From: Adhaeribacter arboris
GTDB lineage: Bacteria > Bacteroidota > Bacteroidia > Cytophagales > Hymenobacteraceae
Assembly: GCF_003023845.1 (NCBI RefSeq)
Contig: NZ_PYFT01000001.1
Location: forward strand, 5,518,001 to 5,582,000
Direction of reading: 5' to 3'
Length of the DNA stretch: 64,000 nucleotides
Part shown: positions 35,203 through 43,836 of the stretch, one piece after another
How the letters are laid out: each line of letters begins with the position of its first letter
Numbering within the stretch: the stretch's first letter is position 1
Made by a program: the position numbers and the translations under genes
Notes under the pieces: model-generated
Told to the model about the DNA's origin: nothing
The model's database searches: none
What the model saw: only the letters and a program-made list of their open reading frames with translations

Positions 35203-35361
35203 TTAGATATAAGAATTATTTAAAACACTTTTCACGAGTTTCTTCATTTGATTTTTTTTCTCTTCAGAAACCTTTTGAGAACTAGATTTAACAATAATCT
35301 CATTAAAGTTTTTTGAGTCTTTACCTGTAAGCACAGGCGTATTTCTAATAGGTTTAGCCAT
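35203..35361 (-). CDS. Small antitoxin candidate upstream of the GNAT toxin
   Basis: A 52-residue protein beginning MAKPIRNTPVLTGKDSKNFN, with a basic helical end (KKNQMKKLVKSVLNNSY). Short proteins with the N-terminal xPIxNTPVLxGKD pattern commonly precede GNAT genes in Bacteroidota. It is coupled to the toxin gene (6-bp gap), and repeats and a long palindrome lie upstream as likely autoregulatory sites. Confidence 0.65.
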   Translation of the reverse strand: MAKPIRNTPVLTGKDSKNFNEIIVKSSSQKVSEEKKNQMKKLVKSVLNNSYI

Positions 35362-35391
35362 TTATGCTCCTCTCTTAATTAATATTTTACT

Positions 35392-35422
35392 TTTGTTGTA
35401 GCTTTGTTGTAATCTTGTTGTA
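35392..35422 (-). repeat. Three 11-bp tandem repeats before the TA operon
   Basis: (T/C)TTGTTGTA occurs at 35392-35400, 35403-35411 and 35414-35422, exactly 11 bp apart, so all fall on one face of the helix. They lie between the candidate -7 element (TACATTTG, minus strand, 35424-35431) and the antitoxin ATG. Confidence 0.6.
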
Positions 35423-35435
35423 ACAAATGTACGTA

Positions 35436-35461
35436 ATTTATTTATACGCGTATAAATAAAT
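35436..35461. promoter_or_regulatory. 26-bp perfect palindrome, likely TA operator
   Basis: Two 13-bp arms, ATTTATTTATACG and CGTATAAATAAAT, with no spacer. It is 75 bp upstream of the antitoxin gene and next to its probable promoter. Antitoxin or toxin-antitoxin complexes commonly bind such sites. Confidence 0.6.
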
Positions 35462-35552
35462 ATACAGTTTGTTTGGCTGGATGTTCAGTCAGAAAGTACC
35501 TCCGCAGTTTAGTGCGGAGTTCCTCGCTTAATCGCGTTTTTATTTCCCTGTC

Positions 35553-36087
35553 TTACCTCCCCGTTGCCCGTAGCTGATCGGCTTGGCTTATTCCGGGTTT
35601 AATCTTGCTATCCATTGATTTTAAATATCCTTCTACTGACGGCCAAACTTTGGCGTATTGGGCAATAATCTCCACACCTTCTGCGGTTCGGCGTTAGTAT
35701 TCTTCCATACGGGCATAAATGGCGGTATTAGCTTGTTGAATAGCGATAGTTTCTTGCTGGGCCTGGGTTAATTGCTCTGTATTAATGTTTAGTCCGGTAT
35801 CCGCAAACTTAAATTCTAGGCCATTCTTTAGAATGTCGTTGGTTTCCACTAGTCGTAAATCCAAACCACTAACATCAAACTTGCCCCCCAAGCCATCTAC
35901 TAAGCCTTTACTCCATTCGTAGAAATCGCCCGATTTACCCTGTACTTCAGAAGGAATAAGGCCGGTACCATCCGATTTAGGTAGTTCCGGATTATCTGCT
36001 AATATAGCAACCAGGCTGCGTACATCCTTCAGAACTTCTAATTGTTCAATTTGTACTATTCTTTGAGCATTAAAGGCACCTGTTTTA
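35553..36087 (-). pseudogene. 3' remnant of a second tape-measure gene
   Basis: The frame entering at 36087 reads RIVQIEQLEVLKDVRSLVAI, then NPELPKSDGTGLIPSEVQGK and SGDFYEWSKGLVDGL. These are near-identical to the end of the intact tape-measure protein. After diverging it stops at 35694 (YARMEEY), and the same frame continues past that TAA with YLKSMDSKIKPGISQADQL to 35553. It is a truncated copy with a nonsense codon. Its upstream end abuts the stop of the HEPN-like gene at 36085, so that gene's arrival probably cut it. Confidence 0.8.
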
Positions 36088-37332
36088 TTCAGTTGTATTT
36101 GCCCAATCTGAAATAGCTTGTCTAACCCTTCCTAAACCTACATCTGGATTACCACTAACTCCTTCTTGTCTAAGAATTGTACCATTTGGTGTAAGAATTA
36201 CTAGTAAACAATTTTCTAAAGGATCTTCAATAGGAATAAATTCTGCCACATTAGGCACATCTTTATCTACTAAAACTTGGATAAAATTTTCTTTAATTAA
36301 ATTTTTAGTTGTTTCATATTCAGTAAAATAACCTAATGCATGTTTAAGTTTACTTTTAGTAGGATTGGAATCATCGTAAATTACCATGAAAATAGGCTTA
36401 TTAATTTCACCAGATAATTGTTTTGCCGAAGAAAAGTCCTTAAAAACTTTACCTTTAAAATACTGATTTGAGAATTCTTCTATAGGAGCGGATTCTTCTA
36501 TTGGAGTAGATTTTATTTCTGTTTTATTAAATATATTTTTTATAAAGCTTAATAGATTATCTAATTCAGCTTTAGTAATTTCTGAAGTTAATAATTGTAT
36601 GCCTGCATTCCGACTATTTTGAAAAGCCTGAACTTTATCAAACTCAGTTGATGTAATTATATTGTACTTTCTTGCAATAGCAAGCATTTGATTTAAATCA
36701 CCTTTTCTAAATATTAAATCTCTTGATCTTAAAGCCTTGAAAATAGCATTTTCCAGTATTTTGAAGGCTTCAACAAAAGATTGATAATAATATCCCTCCC
36801 TATACAATTTATTCGCAATTTCAAGTGATTTTATTTCCTCATATTCTAATTCTGCTTGTTCCGTTTTTTTTCTAATCTTTTTGTACTTATCTATAAGCAT
36901 ATTAATTACAACCATAAATAAAGTACTAATTGTTGTAGAAATAGCTGCATTAAGTAAATCTGCATACCTAGTATTAAATACAAAAGGCTTAATTGTTGAC
37001 AGCCATAAAAAAGCAGTATTTAGAATATAAACAGTTGCTAAAATGAATGGAAGGGCTAAGGTGAATAGAAACAAGGTAAAACTGATGGTTTCAAGAGTGT
37101 TAAATATTTTGAAATTTGCATACTGCGTTTCTGCAAGAATATATAGGATTACATATAGATGAACAATTAAAACAAACGATAAAATTAAAGCATATAAATA
37201 ACTTGCGCCTGTAAAGGAAATAAAACCAAAATCAATTAAAATCTTATTTAGCTCTTCTTTGAATGCGCTTAATGAAATTATAATCGCTGCAAACCCTATA
37301 ATAAATTGATATCTATCTTTTACGTTTTTCAT
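36085..37332 (-). CDS. Membrane protein with HEPN-like and thioredoxin-like domains
   Basis: 415 residues: four membrane segments in about 10-150 (IIGFAAIIISLSAF, YALILSFVLIVHLYVILYIL, FTLFLFTLALPFILATVYIL, AAISTTISTLFMVVINML), a charged linker, and a helical domain at about 170-265. This last has the HEPN-like pattern YYQSFVEAFKILENAIF ... FQNSRNAGIQ. The C-terminal domain (about 295-415) starts KPIFMVIYDDSN, as in thioredoxin/UAS-like folds, without a CxxC. HEPN RNases usually have Rx4-6H; the final His appears replaced by Gln. Very AT-rich, unlike the tape-measure gene it interrupts, so recently acquired. A phage-exclusion or stress-sensing role is inference. Confidence 0.55.
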   Translation of the reverse strand: MKNVKDRYQFIIGFAAIIISLSAFKEELNKILIDFGFISFTGASYLYALILSFVLIVHLYVILYILAETQYANFKIFNTLETISFTLFLFTLALPFILATVYILNTAFLWLSTIKPFVFNTRYADLLNAAISTTISTLFMVVINMLIDKYKKIRKKTEQAELEYEEIKSLEIANKLYREGYYYQSFVEAFKILENAIFKALRSRDLIFRKGDLNQMLAIARKYNIITSTEFDKVQAFQNSRNAGIQLLTSEITKAELDNLLSFIKNIFNKTEIKSTPIEESAPIEEFSNQYFKGKVFKDFSSAKQLSGEINKPIFMVIYDDSNPTKSKLKHALGYFTEYETTKNLIKENFIQVLVDKDVPNVAEFIPIEDPLENCLLVILTPNGTILRQEGVSGNPDVGLGRVRQAISDWANTTE

Positions 37333-37395
37333 TTTTGAATTAATATCACAATCAATAACACCTAAGAGCCTAAACTAATAAAATTCAGTTTATAG

Positions 37396-37584
37396 CTAAA
37401 TTTTACAAAAGGGAATAAACATATAAACCTTACATCTTTTACAAAAGAAGCCCGCCCTTAAAATATACTCTTCCTTCACCTGAATAGATTGCATATCTTC
37501 CAGTAGTTCTTCCGGCCCTCTTCCTGCAAAGTAACAAGCAGAAGGCGGCCGGAGTATGTACTGAGGTTTAAGCGGGTTACACAT
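37396..37584 (-). CDS. Small Cys-containing hypothetical protein
   Basis: A 62-residue protein (MCNPLKPQYILRPPSACYFA start; FFCKRCKVYMFIPFC at the end). A CxxC plus a later Cys suggests a small zinc site. No family recognised. It lies upstream of the HEPN-like gene on the same strand. Confidence 0.4.
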   Translation of the reverse strand: MCNPLKPQYILRPPSACYFAGRGPEELLEDMQSIQVKEEYILRAGFFCKRCKVYMFIPFCKI

Positions 37585-38211
37585 TTTCTGGGAAAATCCC
37601 TCTAGGAAATGTAGTTTTATGTAGTTTTCCTTGTGAAAGTTCTATAAAAGGTAAAGTTTTGTTAAGTTCTGGCTTCAAGTAGGTAGAGTTGTGCAGGATA
37701 TTATTGGTACAAAAGTGAACTTTTAGCTCATAAGTTTCAGGTTTTCTCAGGTTTTGTACGCATCTGCTTTGTGATTGGAATAAAATCTTCCCGCGTGCAG
37801 AATCGGGGTGTTTAAGGAGTGAGAAGCCTTCCCTAATAATTTCTTTTCCTTTTTTTATGGAATTAATAAACGCAATATGGTAATTTCATCTATGCGAGTT
37901 ATTACTCCCGAAAAGTCTTTAGGGAGCTTATTCCTCTTTTTAAGTAGGTCATAAAATACATATTTTGAAAGTTCTGCCCTTTTATAGCTGTTGAAAAAGT
38001 CGAATTTTAGGCGATTCCTAATCCGCGCGTAGAGACTCCGAAAAAATCTTCTAATAGCTTTCAGAAACGACTTATACCCTTTCTCACTTTTTTAAATTTC
38101 TTTTCTCGTGTGGGGAGTTAATTCCTTGCTTTACTCCTTCTTTAAGTGGTCAAAAAATCCAATTTTGCCACCATTTACTTTATTTAGATGCCCACTTGAA
38201 CCAAATAGCTA
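37585..38211. other. Gene-poor interval where head genes would be expected
   Basis: 627 bp between terminase-side and tail-side genes. The only coding-like stretch is minus strand 37855-38091, 78 codons open without a start codon (YARIRNRLKFDFFNSYKRA, then YDLLKKRNKLPKDFSGVI). It is a likely gene remnant with no recognised family. No portal, protease or capsid sequence was seen. Confidence 0.45.
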
Positions 38212-38445
38212 TTAATGTGAATTACAGTTCTTAAGAAAACTGTAGAACGGTTCACTTAATACAATTTCAAACTCCTTTTCTTCTTCCTCACCTGCCCACG
38301 AACTATACATCAGGGCATCATAAAAGCCATTTAACAACCGGATGTACGGCTTACCAGACTTAGTCACGCGCCGGAGTTGTTGGAGCAAATGTGTTTCTTT
38401 GTTTTCTATGGCCTGTATAATTAAGGCTCGGTGTTCTGGGCCCAT
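38212..38445 (-). CDS. Small hypothetical protein near the terminase genes
   Basis: A 77-residue protein: a basic helical start (HRALIIQAIENKETHLLQQL) and acidic centre (AGEEEEKEFEIVLSE). Natural composition, leftward like the terminase genes. No family recognised. Confidence 0.5.
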   Translation of the reverse strand: MGPEHRALIIQAIENKETHLLQQLRRVTKSGKPYIRLLNGFYDALMYSSWAGEEEEKEFEIVLSEPFYSFLKNCNSH

Positions 38446-38485
38446 TCGTTTTTATAAGGTCTGGATATTTAGTGTATTCTTCATA

Positions 38486-38674
38486 TTATTGCTCGATTAA
38501 TTCTACACATTGACCATCTTTATCTAGGTCTAAGTAAAGTCGGCTTACTATATAGAGCATACTCTCAAAGCTCACTTGTAGGCCCGGATAAACCTTCACT
38601 TGGTAGTCATACTTTCTAAGTATTTTAATTCCTTTTTCATTAGCTGTATCTTGGATAAAAAACAGTGTTTGCAT
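38486..38674 (-). CDS. Small hypothetical protein after the large terminase
   Basis: A 62-residue protein (MQTLFFIQDTANEKGIKILR start; YIVSRLYLDLDKDGQCVELI near the end), 14 bp downstream of the large terminase gene and probably co-transcribed. No family recognised. Confidence 0.5.
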   Translation of the reverse strand: MQTLFFIQDTANEKGIKILRKYDYQVKVYPGLQVSFESMLYIVSRLYLDLDKDGQCVELIEQ

Positions 38675-38688
38675 TTTATTTTGATTGA

Positions 38689-40182
38689 TTAGCGAATAAG
38701 CATTTGCAGTACAGCCGGGTCCGTTGGCATGTTTTTACCGATATGCTCCACCATGCCGGTTAAGGTATCTTGCGCATCATCGTGCGCGTTTTTACCGGTA
38801 GCGGCGTAACTAGTAACGTGTTTGTAAAAAGTAGGCCAAAGCTTATCCCAGTTGGCCGGCATGTAGATCATATTAGTAACCTCCGCGGAACGGGTAAATA
38901 TGCGTACCTCTTTGCTATCCGACTGGTGAAACCAACTTACTCTGGTTCCATGGTTTTTAAGAATACGCATTTGGGATTCCACATTTCGGGCAAAACCACG
39001 GCCTCCGTTGTTGCTTTCAATGCGAGCAACTGAAACTTTATGTTTAGTTAATTGAGTAGCTGTCTCCGGTTCAGTAGTTTCCATTGGTGCCTGAGTATAC
39101 AAGATATCGACCACATAAAGCCCGATTTCCGTTTCATCGTACACAATAGAGCAGAGGTAATCAGAGCCCGTATCGGCCGTATCTATATAAGCTTTGCGGG
39201 TTTTACGTTTAGTAGCAGGAGCAACTGTATAAGTCTTGAAGGTTGAATAAAGCAGGCCTTCTTTTGGTTGTGGGTTTTGCATGTATTGCCGGCCAAATAC
39301 CAAAGGATTCCGGCTGTTCATGGCCTTAAGCTCTTCCAAGGTGTGCTTGAAGGGCCAAAGAGCCACTTCATTACCGTGCTCATCTTCCTGAATAGCGGGC
39401 AAGCTTAAAACATCCCATACACCCGGCTCATTCTCCATTAAATAGCCGCACAGGTCCCATTCGTGCAGGCGCTGCATAATGATGATAATGGGGGTATTGC
39501 GGCTGTTTACCCGGTTAGAGATGGTAGAATCAAAGCGCTGGTTTACGCGCTCGCGGATGGTTTCTGAATCGGCATCAACCGGCTTTGTTGGATCATCAAT
39601 AATGAGGGCGCCGCCAAAGCCTTGTTTTTGCTCTATGTCGGTGAGGAAATTATCTATCTCTACTTCATTATTTTCCTGCTCTTCATCATCTACTATACCA
39701 GCTCCAAACCCAGTTACCTGGCCAGCAGCTGCGGTAGCGTAAACACCTCCTCCGGCCGTGGTATACCACTTTTTTTTCGAGTTAGATTCTTTTTTAATTT
39801 GGACCTGAGGAAACATCTTTTTATAGAAATCTTGTTGTACCAGGTCACGAACCGTTTCCGAATTATCCAGGGCTAAATCATCGGAATAAGATAAATGAAT
39901 ATATTTTGAAGCAGGATTTAAGGCCAATCCATTGGCTATAAATGATTTTACTGCTAGTTCCGTTTTACCATACCGAGGCCCGATATTGATAATAAGCCGT
40001 GTAATTTCTCCTCTTAAAACAGCATCTAGCTTCTGAGTAATAAGCTCGTGGTGCTTACCAATTACAAACTTTCGATTGTACTGTTTTTTGAAAAAGTAAG
40101 CCGTAAAAAATAAAGTAGAATCTAAACAGGCAAACTTAGCAACCCTCTCTTTCGCTGGATCAAACTCTACTTCCTCAATCAT
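38689..40182 (-). CDS. terL: Phage terminase large subunit
   Basis: A 497-residue DNA-packaging motor with ATPase and nuclease activity. Seen: Walker A GPRYGKTE at 68-75, Walker B LIIDDP at 193-198, and a C-terminal RNase H-like nuclease domain beginning near 335 (KAYIDTADTGSDYL with an acidic active-site residue) and including HDDAQDTL near 474. Length is standard. Its ATG overlaps the small subunit's stop by 4 nt. The normal next gene, portal, is absent downstream. Confidence 0.92.
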   Translation of the reverse strand: MIEEVEFDPAKERVAKFACLDSTLFFTAYFFKKQYNRKFVIGKHHELITQKLDAVLRGEITRLIINIGPRYGKTELAVKSFIANGLALNPASKYIHLSYSDDLALDNSETVRDLVQQDFYKKMFPQVQIKKESNSKKKWYTTAGGGVYATAAAGQVTGFGAGIVDDEEQENNEVEIDNFLTDIEQKQGFGGALIIDDPTKPVDADSETIRERVNQRFDSTISNRVNSRNTPIIIIMQRLHEWDLCGYLMENEPGVWDVLSLPAIQEDEHGNEVALWPFKHTLEELKAMNSRNPLVFGRQYMQNPQPKEGLLYSTFKTYTVAPATKRKTRKAYIDTADTGSDYLCSIVYDETEIGLYVVDILYTQAPMETTEPETATQLTKHKVSVARIESNNGGRGFARNVESQMRILKNHGTRVSWFHQSDSKEVRIFTRSAEVTNMIYMPANWDKLWPTFYKHVTSYAATGKNAHDDAQDTLTGMVEHIGKNMPTDPAVLQMLIR

Positions 40183-41000
40183 AAATATTCCTTTTTTAAA
40201 GCCTGGTATAAGGATTGGATTTCTTTTTCACTTAAGTTCGATACATCATAGTTGAGGTTACGGTTGGTATTCGTACTTTCCACTTTTTCCGGAGCGTATA
40301 GGCCATGAATCTTAACGATGTCGCGCAACGCTGCATCGGCAGCATACAATTCGACTTTAGTCCCGAACTGGGTAGGTGTTACGGATTTAATGCTGCCTTT
40401 CTCTTTTGCTTTCACTAACCGGACTAGGTTTAATTCTGCTACTTCCTTCTTCACTGGTGGACCTGATACCAGGCGCTTAGCCAGTGGATCCCTTTCCAAT
40501 TCCATTTGCATACGTAATATTTTGAGTTTCCGGGCCTCTTGTTGTTTTTGGTGACTGGTGAGTGTTTTGCCAGTAAACCCCGCTCTTTCGGCAAACTCCT
40601 GTTCAAACTTAACCTCTTCTTCCAGCTCGTAAATTATTTCGATTAATGGCTTTTCAATTTGGGTAAGCTCATCTACTTCAATGATATCATAATATTCATT
40701 TAGATTTGCCCGGGCGATATTCGTCATCCGCATAGTGGCTTCTTCTGCGGGCATGCTTAACTCTTCCAGCCGGGCTTTTATGGCTTTCTTGATGTGTGGT
40801 TTTTTAAGCAGCTGATAAGCTATTCTACGGGAGTTTTTTTCACTATAACCGGCTTCTTTAGCGCTACGGCTACCGTTAAAATCTGAACAGAATTCTTCAA
40901 TGAACCGGGATTCCTTTACCGTAAATTTTGTAGGACTTTGTTCGTCTGGATTAGGAGTTTCGGCTAATTCGTCTTCTAGCTCCTGTTCGTCTGAGTTCAT
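40179..41000 (-). CDS. terS: Phage terminase small subunit
   Basis: A 273-residue DNA-recognition subunit of the Terminase_2 type. Seen: FTVKESRFIEEFCSDFNGSR and SAKEAGYSEKNSRRIAYQLL, the HTH that binds packaging sites, followed by KPHIKKAIKARLEELS. The central part is coiled coil (about 95-165) for ring assembly, and the end reads SEKEIQSLYQALKKEY. The longer than usual N-terminus is acidic (MNSDEQELEDELAE). It overlaps terL by 4 nt. Confidence 0.88.
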   Translation of the reverse strand: MNSDEQELEDELAETPNPDEQSPTKFTVKESRFIEEFCSDFNGSRSAKEAGYSEKNSRRIAYQLLKKPHIKKAIKARLEELSMPAEEATMRMTNIARANLNEYYDIIEVDELTQIEKPLIEIIYELEEEVKFEQEFAERAGFTGKTLTSHQKQQEARKLKILRMQMELERDPLAKRLVSGPPVKKEVAELNLVRLVKAKEKGSIKSVTPTQFGTKVELYAADAALRDIVKIHGLYAPEKVESTNTNRNLNYDVSNLSEKEIQSLYQALKKEYL

Positions 41001-41197
41001 AAAAATTTAATTAAGCCTAAATCTTCTTAAAAGATACACATTTTTATAACGTGAAGGAAGGTGATGTAATTCAATTGGTTATTAAAATTTATATATTCTA
41101 TATTTCTTATTATGAATCTGCTATAGGCAAGGATTTAGATCACATCTTTTAAACCAAACACTTATTAATTTGTCTAGTTTTGTCTAGCATAAGAGGT

Positions 41198-42487
41198 CTA
41201 TTCGTGCCAATAAAAATGAAAGGCTTCAGTTATAACTTTCAAGGAAACCTCTAATTCGTTTGCTACTTCACCGAGTCTGGACTGTGTTGTATCTTCATCC
41301 ATTAGATTGAAAGCCTGAGATATTGCTGCGGCAATCGAACTGAATTTGTTTGCCGGAGTGAGGTAAGAAACAAAACCTGACCAAGTGTCCGGCAAATGAA
41401 ATTCTTTAGGTTCGATAGCCAGTAAGTCCTTGTATTTAGCACCATTCGTAATAGCAATTTTTAAAGCTAAACGGTACTTACTCTCCCGGCCGTAAATTAT
41501 AATATTTTCAAGCTCTTCGGTAAAATCGGATAATCTACTCTCTTGATCCGCGAACATCTCTTTCAAATGCTGGGCATCTTTTACTATAGTCTTAAATTTT
41601 TCTTCGACTAAATCTAAAAATGTTTCCATCGCTTGCGGGTCGTCGATGTCAATGGCTAATGCCGTAGTTACCCAGTTCTTTTTATCATTTAATACTTTTT
41701 CGACTTTTATTCTCTTTTTGCAATACTTCAGGTAATCTATTTCGACGGAGTTTATTTTATTATTTAAAAATGCTCCTCCCAGATCGTTATCGGAAGCAAT
41801 TTGTTTATCTTTTATTAAACCCAAATTGGTAGCTTTTGCTAGTATATTTGTGAAAAATACAGGCAGGGGTACCCTCTCATAAAAGGGTGTTAAGGTTACA
41901 TTTTTTTTGTTTTCTTTCTCTTGATAAATATTTAAATACTTTTGGTAAGCATCTTCCCCAAGCCGATTAACATAATTAGTCATAAACTGGAGGGGTTTGG
42001 GAAAATATTGTTTAATTATCGCCATGGTCACAGGATAGGGGCGCGTACTAGACTTTACCGAATCTACTACTGTAATATAAGCCCATCTTTCGTAACTTTT
42101 TCTTTCTTCGTCGGCTTGTTGTTGGCTCCGGGCAACCCCAAAGATCCCCGCTTGCAGAAGTTCTTCTTTGGTCATCGATTCTAATTTATGGCGCAACCTG
42201 GATTCCAAATCTTTAACCGGCAGGGAATAATCAGTAGCAACACCTGCCTTTTCGCTTAAATACAAAAAGTGGGTTCTTAGATCTCGATCCGTATAGGGAA
42301 CTGCTAGAAAAGGCTGTAAGTAATCTTCTATTTTTTGCCTGGCTTGCTCATCGTTTTCCGGCAGAGTAGGAGTGAATGGCACAAAGCCTCTTTTCTGCTT
42401 CTCATGTAAGGGTAAATTATCCACACTTTCTTGAATAAGATTTCTTAATCGTAAAATTGCTTCTAAAAGCATATTATCTTGGGGCAT
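41198..42487 (-). CDS. Hypothetical protein of the replication/packaging interval
   Basis: A 429-residue, mainly helical, charged protein (start MPQDNMLLEAILRLRNLIQE). No nucleotide-binding, nuclease or membrane motif was recognised. It lies between the small nuclease genes and the terminases on the same strand, so it probably belongs to the phage rather than to cargo. Confidence 0.6.
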   Translation of the reverse strand: MPQDNMLLEAILRLRNLIQESVDNLPLHEKQKRGFVPFTPTLPENDEQARQKIEDYLQPFLAVPYTDRDLRTHFLYLSEKAGVATDYSLPVKDLESRLRHKLESMTKEELLQAGIFGVARSQQQADEERKSYERWAYITVVDSVKSSTRPYPVTMAIIKQYFPKPLQFMTNYVNRLGEDAYQKYLNIYQEKENKKNVTLTPFYERVPLPVFFTNILAKATNLGLIKDKQIASDNDLGGAFLNNKINSVEIDYLKYCKKRIKVEKVLNDKKNWVTTALAIDIDDPQAMETFLDLVEEKFKTIVKDAQHLKEMFADQESRLSDFTEELENIIIYGRESKYRLALKIAITNGAKYKDLLAIEPKEFHLPDTWSGFVSYLTPANKFSSIAAAISQAFNLMDEDTTQSRLGEVANELEVSLKVITEAFHFYWHE

Positions 42488-42540
42488 AGATCTACGGGTT
42501 AAATTGAAGTGTTGTGGTTGTAAAGAGAGGAGACTAACTA

Positions 42541-43002
42541 TCAGTATTCTTTCGACACGATGCCTAACTTACTATAGATACTTTCAAATCTTTGGTGCTC
42601 CTCTCCGGTTAAATGCTCCTGCATGGTTGATTGATAAAAGAAAAGAGCATCCACGATTATATCTACTTCACTGTGGGGTAGAGATAGATCAAAGATTTTT
42701 GTGCTTACTTCCTGAGGAATAATTTTCTCTAAAGTTTGGTTCTGAAGAGCCCACCCAGGAGAGTGCGATAAATCACCAAATGGAAACACTTCGGGTTTTT
42801 CTTTATACTCTTGCGCTTGGTCTAATACAAACTGTTCGGTTTCATTGGAGGTGTTGTCTTTCAAAGTAGCAATGAGGACCTTTAAGCTATTGGAGTCACT
42901 CGTTATTTCCTCATTAGCAATTATACCGGTCATAATACCTAATAAGGCGCCGTACTTCTGCTCAATGGTAGTGGGCTGTGGTAATTTGTTTTCTGAATAC
43001 AT
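42541..43002 (-). CDS. Hypothetical acidic protein
   Basis: A 153-residue acidic, helical protein (start MYSENKLPQPTTIEQKYGAL; end FESIYSKLGIVSKEY). It lies 54 bp upstream of the 429-residue gene, same strand. No family recognised. Confidence 0.55.
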   Translation of the reverse strand: MYSENKLPQPTTIEQKYGALLGIMTGIIANEEITSDSNSLKVLIATLKDNTSNETEQFVLDQAQEYKEKPEVFPFGDLSHSPGWALQNQTLEKIIPQEVSTKIFDLSLPHSEVDIIVDALFFYQSTMQEHLTGEEHQRFESIYSKLGIVSKEY

Positions 43003-43026
43003 AATTTTTAAGGTTATTTAGGGTAG

Positions 43027-43164
43027 TTATATATCTGAATAAATATGCTTGCCGCATTGAAGGCAAATCTCTTCTTCGTACCGATCAGGCCAATAAACGA
43101 GGATGGTTTTCTTAGTCGGATGCCGGCAGAAGTACTGCTTTATCCAGGTGCGTATCTTATTCAT
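43027..43164 (-). CDS. Small zinc-finger-like protein (45 aa)
   Basis: The frame MNKIRTWIKQYFCRHPTKKT continues to PDRYEEEICLQCGKHIYSDI. Cys13 and His15 with Cys34 and Cys37 (ICLQCGKH) make a plausible zinc site. The ATG overlaps the VRR-NUC stop by 4 nt (ATGA), so the two are coupled. Confidence 0.65.
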   Translation of the reverse strand: MNKIRTWIKQYFCRHPTKKTILVYWPDRYEEEICLQCGKHIYSDI

Positions 43165-43523
43165 GATGCTTGTTCTAAAGGATTAATAATGGGTAAAATC
43201 CAGTTCCAAAATTCTTGCTCTGTCCGGATAACGGTGTAAGGGATACCCTGTTTTTCGCATTGTTCCCGGAATTTAATTTGGGCTTCTCTCAGCTTGCCGG
43301 TAAGCGTTTTAAATTCGGCGGCGTAGCCTTTCCCTTGCCACAAAAGAATAGTGTCTGCTACCCCTGGTACTAAGCCGGAAGCCTTCAACTGCATTGCTTC
43401 TATTGAATTCCGGGTACCGCCGTTCGGTACGGCAAAGAAGGAGTACCGAGTTTGCGGGTATTCGTTCCAAAGACGCTGAAATACGGAAGCCTGTAATTGT
43501 ATTTCTGATTGTTTGGTTTGCAT
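43161..43523 (-). CDS. VRR-NUC domain nuclease
   Basis: A 120-residue single-domain nuclease of the PD-(D/E)XK superfamily. Seen: FFAVPNGGTRN (about 29-39), LKASGLVPGVADTILL with catalytic Asp at about 57, AAEFKTLTGKL with Glu/Lys at about 69-72, and the conserved Q after it (REAQIKFREQC). Phages use such enzymes for DNA processing or branch cleavage. Length is typical of the phage-encoded form. It lies downstream of the repeat-rich region 43543-43830. Confidence 0.88.
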   Translation of the reverse strand: MQTKQSEIQLQASVFQRLWNEYPQTRYSFFAVPNGGTRNSIEAMQLKASGLVPGVADTILLWQGKGYAAEFKTLTGKLREAQIKFREQCEKQGIPYTVIRTEQEFWNWILPIINPLEQAS

Positions 43524-43542
43524 TTTATAAATATTTTAAAGG

Positions 43543-43830
43543 AGTACCAGAAAAGTAACCATTTCAAATTAGTACCCGCAACTACTTGATAATCATTGTC
43601 TAAAAGGCTGTTTTTAACAGTACCAAAATTTATTTCTCAAAAGTCCTATAGGAATATACTATATGCCTGTTCAAACTATATATTTAGTTATTTGAGCCTG
43701 TTTTGCATTTGCTTACGTTTAATAGATTATTATATGGTACTTTTGGTACTTATATTTATATTATTAATTACCAATTAGTTAGGGGCATAAAATCGGTAAC
43801 ATTTTATTTTAAAAAGTACCAAAAGTACCA
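43543..43830. repeat. Six AGTACCA repeats, including a 17-bp inverted pair; candidate origin or operator array
   Basis: AGTACCA occurs at 43543-43549, 43619-43625, 43815-43821 and 43824-43830, and as TGGTACT at 43735-43741 and 43744-43750. The inner arms 43735-43751 and 43814-43830 are a perfect 17-bp inverted repeat. The 313 bp between VRR-NUC and primase has no gene and is very AT-rich, as expected of an iteron-type origin; operator use is an alternative. Confidence 0.55.
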
Positions 43831-43836
43831 AATTAG

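Noticed and set aside
35392-35422. Three short repeats considered as a CRISPR array
   Set aside because: Units are 9 bp at 11-bp spacing, without spacers of CRISPR size and without cas genes.
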